64,000 bases of DNA, taken from NCBI RefSeq assembly GCF_006439055.1, contig NZ_RCZC01000002.1, positions 1,397,979-1,461,978 of the forward strand, read 5' to 3'. This document shows positions 25,300 to 33,453 of the stretch, piece by piece. A program made the position numbers and the translations under genes. This DNA comes from Sphingomonas glacialis (GTDB lineage Bacteria > Pseudomonadota > Alphaproteobacteria > Sphingomonadales > Sphingomonadaceae). Numbering within the stretch: the stretch's first letter is position 1; each line of letters opens with the position of its first letter. The notes beneath the pieces were generated by a model. It saw nothing but the letters and a program-made list of their open reading frames with translations. It did no database searches and was not told the origin of the DNA.

Positions 25300-27964
25300 G
25301 GACACTCTCCTGGACGGTCAGCAATTTGGCGATCACGGGGCGGCACGAGCCGCAATTGGTGCCGGCGTTGAGCGCGGCGCCGACCGCTTCGACGCTGACG
25401 AGCCGCTGGCCGGTGATCGCTGCGAGCAAGCTGTTGAGACCGACGTCGAAACACACGCAGACGATCGGCCCGCGATCGGGCGCGGGCGTGGCCGGGCGGC
25501 CGGCGAGCACTTCGAACGATGACGCATCGGGCACGCCGAGCTGGTCGAGCAGCCAGTCGCGCGGCGGCAGGCCGGCGCCCCGCGAAACGAACAGCGCGGC
25601 CTCCATCTGGCCTTCCGAGACCACCGCCGCCCGCACCACGCCACGCCGCGCGTCGATCATCTCGGCGCGCTCGCCCGGCGGCAGCAGGGCGGTGAGCGCG
25701 GCGGGATCGTCCTCCCCCGCCAGCTCGATCAGCCAGCCGTGCGGGGTGCGGATTCGCGTCCAATAGGCGCAATCGGGGGCGTTCGGTCGCTCGCGCGACA
25801 CGAGGAAGCCGGTCCAGTCGGGCTTGTACGATCCAGCGCGCGCGGGCGTATTCTTGAAGCCGGGCTGGCCCGAGACGGGGTCGCGATCCTTGCCGGGGAG
25901 CAATCCGGCGCGGCCGCCGGCGCTGGTCTGGTCGGTCCAGTGGATCGGCACGAACAGCTCGCGGCGGCGCTGATCGAGGGTGATCGCAGCACGGAAGATG
26001 CTCGCGCCGTGCGGCGTCTCGACCCGCGCGAGCGCGCCGTCGGTGAGGCCAAGCCGCTGCGCGGTGTCGGGATGGACATCGACCAGCGGCTCGCGGCGAT
26101 GCTGCGAGAGCTTGGGCGACAGGCCGGTGCGCGTCATCGTGTGCCATTGGTCGCGGTAGCGGCCGGTGTTGAGCCGCAACGGAAAGGCGCGGCTGGCGTC
26201 GTCGCGCGGGGCGTGGACGACGGGCACGAGCCGCGCCTTGCCGTCTGGCGTCGGGAAGGCGCGCTCGGCAAAGGGCGAAGCGCCGCCCCATTGGAACGGC
26301 GCCATGGCCGCATAGGCGGCGTCGGAGATCGTCGCTTGGCCGGAAATGTCGAGCATCCGCGTGCCGTCATTCTCGAACCCGGTCTGCGCGGCGAACTCGC
26401 GGAACACGCTGGCGGCGCTGGGATAGTCGAAGCCTGCGAACCCCATGCGGCTGGCGACCTCGTTAACCTGCCACCAGTCGGCGCGCGCCTCGACCGGCGC
26501 GGCGAGGAAAGCACGCTGGCGTGACACCCGGCGTTCGGAATTGGTGACCGTACCGTCCTTCTCGCCCCAGCCGAGCGCGGGCAGCTTCACTTGCGCGAAA
26601 CGCAGCGTATCGGTCTCGGCGATGCAGTCCGACACCACGACGAACGGGCAATTGGCGAGCGCGACGCGCGCCATGCGGGCATCGGGCATCGATACGGCGG
26701 GGTTGGTCGCCATGATCCACACCGCCTTGATCTTGCCCTTGGCCATCGCCTCGAACATGTCGACCGCCTTTAGCCCGGGGCCGGGGCAGATCGTCGGCGA
26801 CTGCCAGAAGCGTTGCGCGCGGTCGCGCTCGGCACCCGAGAAGCCCATATGCGCGGCGAGCGTAGAGGCGAGGCCGCCGACCTCGCGCCCCCCCATCGCA
26901 TTGGGCTGGCCGGTGATGCTGAACGGCCCTGCCCCTGGCTTGCCAATCCGGCCAGTGGCGAGGTGAAGGTTGATGATCGCGTTGGCCTTGTCGGTGCCGC
27001 TGGTCGACTGGTTCACGCCCTGGCTGAACAGCGTGATCGTGCGCGGGTGATCCGCGAACAGATCGTAGAACGCCTGCAGATCGGCGGGCGCGATGTCGCA
27101 GGTGCGTACGACGTCTGGGTTCGGGAGCGACTTCCAGAAGCCGTCGGGGACGTGCACGCGCTCGGCCAGTGCCTTGCCGTCGAGCCGCCAGCTCTGTCGC
27201 ATGTGCGCGAGCAGTCCGGTGAACAGCGCGACGTCGCTGTCGGGCGCGATCGCGAGATGCAGGTCGGCGCGCTCGGCGGTCTCGGTGCGGCGCGGGTCGA
27301 TCACGACCAGCTTGGTGCCGCGCGCCGCCCGGGCGGCATCGATCCGCTGCCAGATCACCGGATGGCACCAGGCGGTGTTCGATCCGACCAGCACGATCAA
27401 ATCGGCCGCGTCGAGATCGTCATAGCTGCACGGCACGACATCCTCGCCGAATGCACGGACATGCGCCGCCACCGCGCTTGCCATGCACAGCCGCGAATTG
27501 GTGTCGATATTAGCGGTGCCGATAAAGCCCTTCATCAGCTTGTTGGCGACGTAATAATCCTCGGTCAGCATCTGGCCCGAAGCGTAGAAGGCGACGCTGT
27601 CGGGGCCGTATTCGGCGATCGTCGCGGCGAAGCGTTGCGCGACATGGTCGAGCGCAGCGTCCCAGCTCGCCTGGCGGGTGCCGATCGTCGGGTGGAGCAA
27701 GCGGCCTTCGAGGCCGATCGTCTCGCCGAGATGAGTGCCCTTGGAGCAGAGCTTGCCGAAATTGGCGGGGTGGTCGGGGTCGCCGGCAATGTGCGCGGTG
27801 CGGCGGCCGGTGGGCGTGGCGAGTACGCCGCAGCCGACGCCGCAATAGGCGCAGGTCGTTTTGATCCCCCTCCCGCTCGCGGGAGGGGTTAGGGGAGGGC
27901 ATGTCGGATCGGCGGCAGGGACAGGCCCTCCCCCAGCCCCTCCCGCAAGCGGGAGGGGAGCCAT
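25292..27964 (-). CDS. nasA: Assimilatory nitrate reductase catalytic subunit
   Basis: The roughly 890-residue product reduces nitrate to nitrite in the cytoplasm. The N-terminal 4Fe-4S site is TTCAYCGVGCGV plus KLCSKGTHL, and a bis-MGD molybdopterin domain follows (GSNTAWCHPVIWQRI, GVNQSTSGTDKANAI, ITGQPNAMGGREVGG, WIMATNPAVSMPD). The C-terminus carries a BFD-like 2Fe-2S domain (CVCFDVG, CGSCRP). ATG at 27964 overlaps the nirD stop (TGATG) and is the only ATG, GTG or TTG start in this frame between that stop and the first cluster cysteine. Residues about 3-33 are therefore encoded by an interspersed repeat. The gene is part of the narK-OMP-nirB-nirD-nasA-cobA operon. Confidence 0.95.
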   Translation of the reverse strand: MAPLPLAGGAGGGPVPAADPTCPPLTPPASGRGIKTTCAYCGVGCGVLATPTGRRTAHIAGDPDHPANFGKLCSKGTHLGETIGLEGRLLHPTIGTRQASWDAALDHVAQRFAATIAEYGPDSVAFYASGQMLTEDYYVANKLMKGFIGTANIDTNSRLCMASAVAAHVRAFGEDVVPCSYDDLDAADLIVLVGSNTAWCHPVIWQRIDAARAARGTKLVVIDPRRTETAERADLHLAIAPDSDVALFTGLLAHMRQSWRLDGKALAERVHVPDGFWKSLPNPDVVRTCDIAPADLQAFYDLFADHPRTITLFSQGVNQSTSGTDKANAIINLHLATGRIGKPGAGPFSITGQPNAMGGREVGGLASTLAAHMGFSGAERDRAQRFWQSPTICPGPGLKAVDMFEAMAKGKIKAVWIMATNPAVSMPDARMARVALANCPFVVVSDCIAETDTLRFAQVKLPALGWGEKDGTVTNSERRVSRQRAFLAAPVEARADWWQVNEVASRMGFAGFDYPSAASVFREFAAQTGFENDGTRMLDISGQATISDAAYAAMAPFQWGGASPFAERAFPTPDGKARLVPVVHAPRDDASRAFPLRLNTGRYRDQWHTMTRTGLSPKLSQHRREPLVDVHPDTAQRLGLTDGALARVETPHGASIFRAAITLDQRRRELFVPIHWTDQTSAGGRAGLLPGKDRDPVSGQPGFKNTPARAGSYKPDWTGFLVSRERPNAPDCAYWTRIRTPHGWLIELAGEDDPAALTALLPPGERAEMIDARRGVVRAAVVSEGQMEAALFVSRGAGLPPRDWLLDQLGVPDASSFEVLAGRPATPAPDRGPIVCVCFDVGLNSLLAAITGQRLVSVEAVGAALNAGTNCGSCRPVIAKLLTVQESVHV
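27866..27958. repeat. Interspersed inverted repeat, copy 2, inside the nasA 5' end
   Basis: Arm 27866-27900 (CCCCCTCCCG CTCG CGGGAGGGG then TTAGGGGAGGGC) and arm 27925-27958 are reverse complements with only a few mismatches, 24 bases apart; each arm is also a hairpin. The design matches the copy at 8272-8367. Unlike that one, it lies within a coding sequence and stays in frame. Confidence 0.8.
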
Positions 27965-28308
27965 CACGCCACCCCCGCGAGGGCTTCGGCGCGGCCGATC
28001 AGGATGCGCCCGCCGTCGATCTTGACCGGGATCACCGGCACGCACCCCGTGTCCTCGCCGAGCGCCTCGCCCGTCACCAGCGAGATCCGCCAGTTATGCA
28101 GCGGGCACGTCACCGTGGTGTCGTGGACGATCCCCTGGCTGAGCGGTCCCTGCTTGTGCGGGCATTGGTTGGCGAGCGCATAGACCTCGCCATTGGCGGT
28201 GTGGAAGATCGCGATCTCGCGCCCGCCGCGCACCGGCAGCGTCCGCGAGCCGAGCGCGGGGAGCTGGTCGACAGGACCAATGTCGAGCCATTCGCCGACC
28301 GCGCTCAT
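27964..28308 (-). CDS. nirD: Nitrite reductase (NADH) small subunit with Rieske ligands
   Basis: The 114-residue product is the Rieske-like small subunit of assimilatory nitrite reductase. It retains a full ligand pattern, CPH in NQCPHKQGPL and CPLH in TCPLHNWRISL, so it may bind a 2Fe-2S cluster, whereas some NirD proteins have lost these residues. I chose ATG at 28308 because it overlaps the nirB stop (ATGA); the frame continues 30 codons upstream inside nirB. Its stop overlaps the nasA start. Confidence 0.92.
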   Translation of the reverse strand: MSAVGEWLDIGPVDQLPALGSRTLPVRGGREIAIFHTANGEVYALANQCPHKQGPLSQGIVHDTTVTCPLHNWRISLVTGEALGEDTGCVPVIPVKIDGGRILIGRAEALAGVA

Positions 28309-30773
28309 GCCGTCACCAACGCAGGCGCCGTGAGCGGACGGATTTCGGCGAGATGCTGATGGAGCTTGTAATCCTCCCCCGCCGCGCGTTTCGCCCACGG
28401 GTCATCCTGCATGAAGCGCTGCGAATGATGGAAGCGTGCGGTCAGCGCCACGCGGCCCTCCACATCCTCGACGATCCGCGCCTTGATATAGTCGAGGCCG
28501 ACACGCTCGACCCACGGCGCGGTACGATCGAGATAGCGCGCTTCCTCGCGGTACAGCTGGATGAACGCGGCGCAGTGATCGAGCGCCTCCTGCTCGGTCG
28601 CGACCTTGCACAGGAAATCGGTGCCGCGCAGCTTGATCCCGCCATTGCCGCCGATCGACAGTTCGTAGCCGCTGTCGACGCAGATCACCCCAAAATCCTT
28701 GATCGTCGCCTCGGCGCAATTGCGTGGACAGCCCGACACCGCGATCTTGAACTTGTGCGGCATGAAGCTGCCCCAGGTCATCTGCTCGGTCTTGATCCCG
28801 AGCCCGGTCGAATCCTGCGTGCCGAAGCGGCACCATTCCGAACCGACGCACGTCTTCACGGTGCGCAACGCCTTCGCATAGGCATGGCCGCTGACCATGC
28901 CGGCGGCGTTGAGATCGGCCCATACCGCGGGCAGATCCTCCTTCTTGATCCCGAAAATGTCGAGCCGCTGGCCGCCGGTCACCTTGACCATCCGCGCCTC
29001 GTATTTCTCGGCGACATCGGCGATCGCGCGCAATTCCTTGGGGTTGGTGACACCGCCCCACATCCGCGGCACGACCGAATAGGTGCCGTCCTTCTGGATG
29101 TTGGCGTGCATCCGCTCGTTGACGAAGCGCGACTGGTTGTCGTCGACGAACTCGCCCGGCCAGGCGCACAGCAGATAGTAATTGAGCGCGGGGCGGCACG
29201 ACGAACAGCCGTCGGGCGTCGTCCAGTGCAGCGCCTGCATCACCTGCGGGATCGCCTTGAGCTCTTTCTCGTGGATCAGCCGGCGGACGTCCTCATGCGT
29301 GAAGCTGGTGCATTTGCACACGGTCGGCGCGCTGCGCTCGCCGTCGAACGCCTCGCCCAGCGTCACCGCGAGCAGCCCTTCGACCAGATTGGTGCACGAC
29401 CCGCACGAGGCCGAAGCCTTGGTGCAGGCGCGCACCGCGTCGAGCGTGCACGCGCCGCCCGCGATCGCGCCGACCACCCTGCCCTTGCTGACGCCGTTGC
29501 AGCCGCAGATCTCGGCGTCATCCGCCAAAGCCGCGACTGCCGCGTTAGGGTTTGCCGATGCCGCTCCTCCGCTGGCGAAGGCCTGGCCGAAGATCAAAGC
29601 GTCGCGGATCTCGGCGACGTCCTGCTGCTTCTTGAGCAAGTCGAAATACCAGTTCCCGTCCTGCGTATCGCCGTAGAGCACTGCGCCGATGACGCGGTCG
29701 TCCTTCACCACGACGCGCTTGTAAATGCCGCGCGAAGCATCGCGCATGACGATGTCCTCGCAGCCCTCGCCACCCGAGAAATCGCCCGCCGAGAAGACGT
29801 CGATCCCCGAGACCTTGAGCTTGGTCGAAGTGACCGAGCCGGTATAGCCCGAGGGCGTCGCGACGAGCCCGTCGGCGAGGCTGCGGCACATGTCCCACAG
29901 CGGCGCGACGAGGCCATAGACGAGGCCGTTATGCTCGACGCACTCGCCGACCGCGAGCACGTTGGCGTCGGACGTGGCGAGATGATCGTCGACATGGATC
30001 CCGCGCCCGATCGCCAGCCCGGCGCCGCGCGCGAGCTTGACGTTGGGGCGGATGCCGACCGCCATCACCACCAGCGACGCGGGGATGTCGCGCCCGTCCT
30101 TGAGGCGCACGCCCTCGACCTTGCCCTGGCCATAGATTTCGGCGGTGTCGGCACCGGTCAGGATCGTCTGTCCGCGCGCCTCGAGCGCTTCCTTGAGCAG
30201 CCACCCCGCCGCTTCGTCGAGCTGGCGCTCCATCAGCGTCGGCATGATGTGGAGCACCGTCACCTTCATACCGCGCAGCGCGAGACCATGCGCAGCCTCA
30301 AGCCCGAGCAGCCCGCCGCCAATCACCACCGCATCGCCGCCGGCGTCCGCTGCGCGCAGCATCGCGCCGACATCGTCCATGTCCCGGAAAGTGACGACAC
30401 CCTGCAGATCATGCCCCGGCACCGGGATGATGAACGGGTCCGAGCCAGTCGCGAGGATGAGCGTGTCATAGCTCTCAACCCTGCCCGACCGCGCCGTGAC
30501 GGTCTGGATCTTGCGGTCGATCGCGACGACGGGGTCGCTCGCCACCAGCTCGATCGCATTGTCGGCGTACCAGGCGAGATCGTTGATCACGATGTCGTCG
30601 AACGCCTTGTCCCCGGCGAGCAACGGCGAGAGCATGATGCGGTTGTAGTTCACGTGCGGCTCGGCGCCGAAGATCGTGATGCGATAGCGGTCGGCATCGC
30701 GCGCGAGGATCTCCTCGACCGCGCGGCAGCCCGCCATGCCGTTGCCGATGACGATGAGATGCGGTTTGGTCAT
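28305..30773 (-). CDS. nirB: Nitrite reductase (NADH) large subunit
   Basis: The roughly 822-residue product reduces nitrite to ammonium with NADH. Order of domains: FAD/NAD(P) binding (VIGNGMAGCRAVEEIL, ATGSDPFIIPVPG, GGDAVVIGGGLLGLEAAHGL, MAVGIRP), a BFD-like 2Fe-2S region (EICGCNGVSKG, CGSCTNLVEG and a second CKCTSFTHEDVR/CSSCRP set), ferredoxin-like half-domains, and the siroheme/4Fe-4S motif CVGSEWCRFGTQDS with SGCPRNCAEA. ATG at 30773 overlaps the outer-membrane gene's stop. Siroheme would come from the product of the operon's last gene. Confidence 0.95.
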   Translation of the reverse strand: MTKPHLIVIGNGMAGCRAVEEILARDADRYRITIFGAEPHVNYNRIMLSPLLAGDKAFDDIVINDLAWYADNAIELVASDPVVAIDRKIQTVTARSGRVESYDTLILATGSDPFIIPVPGHDLQGVVTFRDMDDVGAMLRAADAGGDAVVIGGGLLGLEAAHGLALRGMKVTVLHIMPTLMERQLDEAAGWLLKEALEARGQTILTGADTAEIYGQGKVEGVRLKDGRDIPASLVVMAVGIRPNVKLARGAGLAIGRGIHVDDHLATSDANVLAVGECVEHNGLVYGLVAPLWDMCRSLADGLVATPSGYTGSVTSTKLKVSGIDVFSAGDFSGGEGCEDIVMRDASRGIYKRVVVKDDRVIGAVLYGDTQDGNWYFDLLKKQQDVAEIRDALIFGQAFASGGAASANPNAAVAALADDAEICGCNGVSKGRVVGAIAGGACTLDAVRACTKASASCGSCTNLVEGLLAVTLGEAFDGERSAPTVCKCTSFTHEDVRRLIHEKELKAIPQVMQALHWTTPDGCSSCRPALNYYLLCAWPGEFVDDNQSRFVNERMHANIQKDGTYSVVPRMWGGVTNPKELRAIADVAEKYEARMVKVTGGQRLDIFGIKKEDLPAVWADLNAAGMVSGHAYAKALRTVKTCVGSEWCRFGTQDSTGLGIKTEQMTWGSFMPHKFKIAVSGCPRNCAEATIKDFGVICVDSGYELSIGGNGGIKLRGTDFLCKVATEQEALDHCAAFIQLYREEARYLDRTAPWVERVGLDYIKARIVEDVEGRVALTARFHHSQRFMQDDPWAKRAAGEDYKLHQHLAEIRPLTAPALVTA

Positions 30774-31987
30774 GAGAAAGCCCAATCCAGGGAGAGCCAG
30801 AGTTTCTTGGTGTCGGTCGCGTAGCGATCGGCGCGATAGTCGGCATATTTGAGGAGCGCGGTGTATCGGCCCTGCTTGACGCTCAGCTGCGCATCGACCT
30901 CATCGCCGTAATGTTGGCCGAGCCGGTCGCTGTCGAAGCGGTGATAGGCGGCGACCAGGGCGATCGCGTCGAGCCCGGCGACCTTCTTCCAGCCATAGCC
31001 GACCGAGCCATAGGCATCGCGCAGGCCGTTGGGCGGGGTGACGAGGAACTTGTCGGCCCAGCCGTTGAACTTGTGCAACGTGGCGAGCGGAGTCTGGAAG
31101 CTGGTGACCGCGACACCCCTGTCCGCGCCGAGCACTTCATAGCCTCCGGTCAGCGTCAGCGCCTTGGCGGCGATGCCGAGTTCTCCCGCATAATAGTCCG
31201 CGTGATAGCGGTTGGGGTTGCGGTGATAGTCGCGCTGCGACGCGAAGCTCGCGAGGTAGCTCAGTCTGAGCGTCTTGCTCAGCGGATAGGCCCCGGCGAA
31301 GCGGCCGCCATAGCTCTGGCTCGAATTGACGAACACCTGCCGCTGGTCCTGGTCGACCAGATAAACAAATCCCGTCAGCGTGCCGAGGCTGGTCTTGTAG
31401 CCGAGATTGGCGAAGACATTGTCGCCGCCGATCTCGCCCAGCCGCGCCGGGCCGAAGCGATTGCCGCCGTCGATCCCCCAGATCGTGCGGACATTGTTCG
31501 AATAGGTGACGTCGGCCTTGAGGTTCTTGATCGCCGACCATTCGACGCGCACCGCATCGAAGGTCTGCTCATTGTCGCGCCATGCGACCGCGCCGACGAA
31601 GCGCTGGTCGTCGAGGTTGATCGCCTGTCGCCCGATGGTGACGACGGTCTGCTTGAGCCCGCGATATTGCAGCTGCAGCCGGTTGAGCTCGATATTCTGC
31701 GGATCGGAAACGATCGGGTACGCCGTCTTGCCGTTGACCCCGCTGTTGTACGCCGGGTTGATCGCGAGCGTCGCCTCGGATTCGGCGAGAAAGCTGAAAT
31801 CGCTGAGCTTCGCCTCGAACCCGCTGCGGAGCCTGAGCGTGACGGCGTCGGCGTCCTTCGCAAGCGGCGCCTGCTCGACATGTTCGTAGCGCAGCCGCGC
31901 ATCGATCAACGGGGTGAAGGTGAGCGGGTCGGCGAGGGCCGGTGTCGCCACCAGCCCTCCCAGCGCGAGGAGCGACAGCGCGCGCAT
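30770..31987 (-). CDS. Outer-membrane channel (alginate-export/porin-like) in the nitrate operon
   Basis: The 405-residue product has a cleavable signal peptide (MRALSLLALGGLVATPALADP) and a beta-barrel pattern of alternating residues, ending in an aromatic C-terminus (WLSLDWAFS) recognised by BAM. Segments such as ARLRYEHVEQ, IGRQAINLDDQRFVGAVAWRDNEQTFDAVR and GYKTSLGTLTGFVYL are like alginate-export (AlgE-type) family porins. The gene overlaps narK (TGATG) and nirB (ATGA), so its product is made with the nitrate enzymes. A role in nitrate or nitrite passage across the outer membrane is inferred from context. Confidence 0.85.
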   Translation of the reverse strand: MRALSLLALGGLVATPALADPLTFTPLIDARLRYEHVEQAPLAKDADAVTLRLRSGFEAKLSDFSFLAESEATLAINPAYNSGVNGKTAYPIVSDPQNIELNRLQLQYRGLKQTVVTIGRQAINLDDQRFVGAVAWRDNEQTFDAVRVEWSAIKNLKADVTYSNNVRTIWGIDGGNRFGPARLGEIGGDNVFANLGYKTSLGTLTGFVYLVDQDQRQVFVNSSQSYGGRFAGAYPLSKTLRLSYLASFASQRDYHRNPNRYHADYYAGELGIAAKALTLTGGYEVLGADRGVAVTSFQTPLATLHKFNGWADKFLVTPPNGLRDAYGSVGYGWKKVAGLDAIALVAAYHRFDSDRLGQHYGDEVDAQLSVKQGRYTALLKYADYRADRYATDTKKLWLSLDWAFS

Positions 31988-33269
31988 CAGATCCGCGCTC
32001 CGTTCGCCGCGGTCCAGCTGCCGCGCCAGTGGCGCTTGACCTTGAGGATACCGAGCAGGGCGACGATCGCGAGCCCGGCGAAGATCAGGAAGCCGGGCGA
32101 GGTGCTGCCGGTCCATTGCTTGGCAAAGCCGAGCGAGGAAGCGAGGTAGAAGCCGCCGATCCCGCCGCCGAAGCCGACCAGGCCCGTCATCACGCCGATC
32201 TCGCTGCGGAAGCGCTGCGGCACGAGCTGGAACACCGCGCCGTTGCCGAAACCGAGCGTCGCCATCACCAGCAGGAACAGGCCGAGCGAGACGGTCAGCG
32301 AGGCAGGCGCGGTGCTGATCGCCACCAGCACGAGCGCCGCCAGCAGATAGACCGCGGTCAGCGTGCTGATCCCGCCGATCCTGTCTGCCACCGCGCCACC
32401 GATCGGCCGCACCAGTGATCCCGCGAAGACGCACGCCGCGGTGCAATAGCCCGCCGTCACCGGGGTCAGCGCGAAACGGTCAGTGAAATAGACCGGCAGG
32501 CTGGCGGCCAGCCCGACAAAGCCGCCAAAGGTAACGCCGTAGAACAGCATGAACCACCAGGTGTCGGCTTCCTTGAGCACCGACAGATAAGCGGCGAACG
32601 GCTTGGGCGCGGGCTGGCTCGGCGAATCCTTCGCCATCGCCATGTAGAGCAGGAACACGATCGCCAGCGGGATCACCGCGAGCCCCAGCACCGCGTTCCA
32701 CCCGAACGCCTTGGCGAGCATCGGCGCAACAGCGAGGCGAGCACGGTGCCCGAATTGCCCATGCCGGCAATCCCCATCGCCTTGCCCTGATGCTCGGCCG
32801 GATACCAGCGCGACGCGAGCGGCAACGCAACCGCAAAGCTCGCGCCCGCGAAACCAAGCACGACGCCGAGCGCGAGCGTGCCCGCAAAGCTGTTGACCCC
32901 GAACAGCCAGCCGATCGAAAGACCGGCGATGACGATGATCTGCCCGATCGCGCCGGTTTTCTTCGGCCCGATCTTGTCGACCAGCAGCCCGTTGACGAGC
33001 CGCAGCACCGCGCCCGCAAGCGTCGGCACGGCGACCATCAGCCCCTTCTCGGCAGGCGACAGCGCCAGCTCCTTGGCGATGATCGGCGCGAGCGGCCCGA
33101 GCAGCACCCACACCATGAAGGCGAGGTCGAAATAGAGAAAGGCGGCGATCAGCGTCGGGCGGTGCCCGCTCTGCCAGAAGCCCGTCGCGCCCGCTGCGCT
33201 CGGTTTCGCCTTGGGTCGCGCGCTGGCCCCCACCAGCCCCGCGTCAAACTCTGTTTGCAGCTGCGTCAT
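31987..33269 (-). pseudogene. narK: Nitrate/nitrite MFS transporter NarK-type, frameshifted
   Basis: Two adjoining frames together encode one nitrate/nitrite porter of the major facilitator family. The N-terminal part (ATG at 33269) reads through AFLYFDLAFMVWVLLGPLAP, the G-rich signature GFAGASFAVALPLASRWYP and GMGNSGTVLASLL, then goes out of frame and stops at 32673. The second frame resumes with APMLAKAFGWNAVLG and continues to the stop at 31987. The switch lies at about 32725-32740 and fits the loss of one base. I see no slippery heptamer for programmed frameshifting. It is either a recent inactivating mutation or a sequencing error. All other genes of the operon are intact. Confidence 0.88.
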
Positions 33270-33295
33270 CGTCCCGATTCCCCTCGAGCAAACGC

Positions 33296-33343
33296 AAAAA
33301 AGCCGCCGCGGCGCTCGATCATTCGAGACGCGACGGCGACTTT
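33296..33343 (-). terminator. Intrinsic terminator in the nitrate-operon leader
   Basis: In the transcript direction AAAGTCGCCGT pairs with GCGGCGGCTTT around an inner stem CTCGA/TCGAG, followed by six T. It lies 27 bases before the narK start codon and downstream of an ANTAR-type hairpin, the position expected of an attenuator that NasT overrides. Confidence 0.85.
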
Positions 33344-33366
33344 GCCAGAATGTTGGTGATGCCGAA

Positions 33367-33388
33367 GACGCTACTCCGTTGCAGCGTC
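33367..33388 (-). promoter_or_regulatory. ANTAR target hairpin (hexaloop) for NasT
   Basis: In the transcript the stem GACGCTGC/GTAGCGTC (one G-U pair) encloses the hexaloop AACGGA. An A at loop position 1 and a G at position 4 are the conserved features of hairpins bound by ANTAR-domain antiterminators. It precedes the terminator by 23 bases. Confidence 0.8.
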
Positions 33389-33420
33389 TCGACTATGACC
33401 GAAAACTGCCGCGATTCGCG

Positions 33421-33449
33421 CCGCAACGCAACAATTTTCTGCAGTGCGG
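33421..33449 (-). promoter_or_regulatory. First leader hairpin (possible ANTAR P1)
   Basis: Directly after the nasS stop, CCGCA pairs with TGCGG and TGCAG with TTGCG around an A-rich loop. ANTAR sites usually have two hairpins, and this is in the right place for the first. Its loop does not match the hexaloop consensus, so the assignment is weaker. Confidence 0.45.
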
Positions 33450-33453
33450 CCGA

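Noticed and set aside
28353..30824. Open frame of 823 codons on the + strand opposite nirB
   Set aside because: Antisense shadow of a complete nirB with all cofactor motifs; no recognisable domain of its own.
32673..32745. Programmed ribosomal frameshifting in narK
   Set aside because: The switch region has no X-XXY-YYZ heptamer or downstream pseudoknot that I can see, and NarK proteins are not known to use frameshifting.
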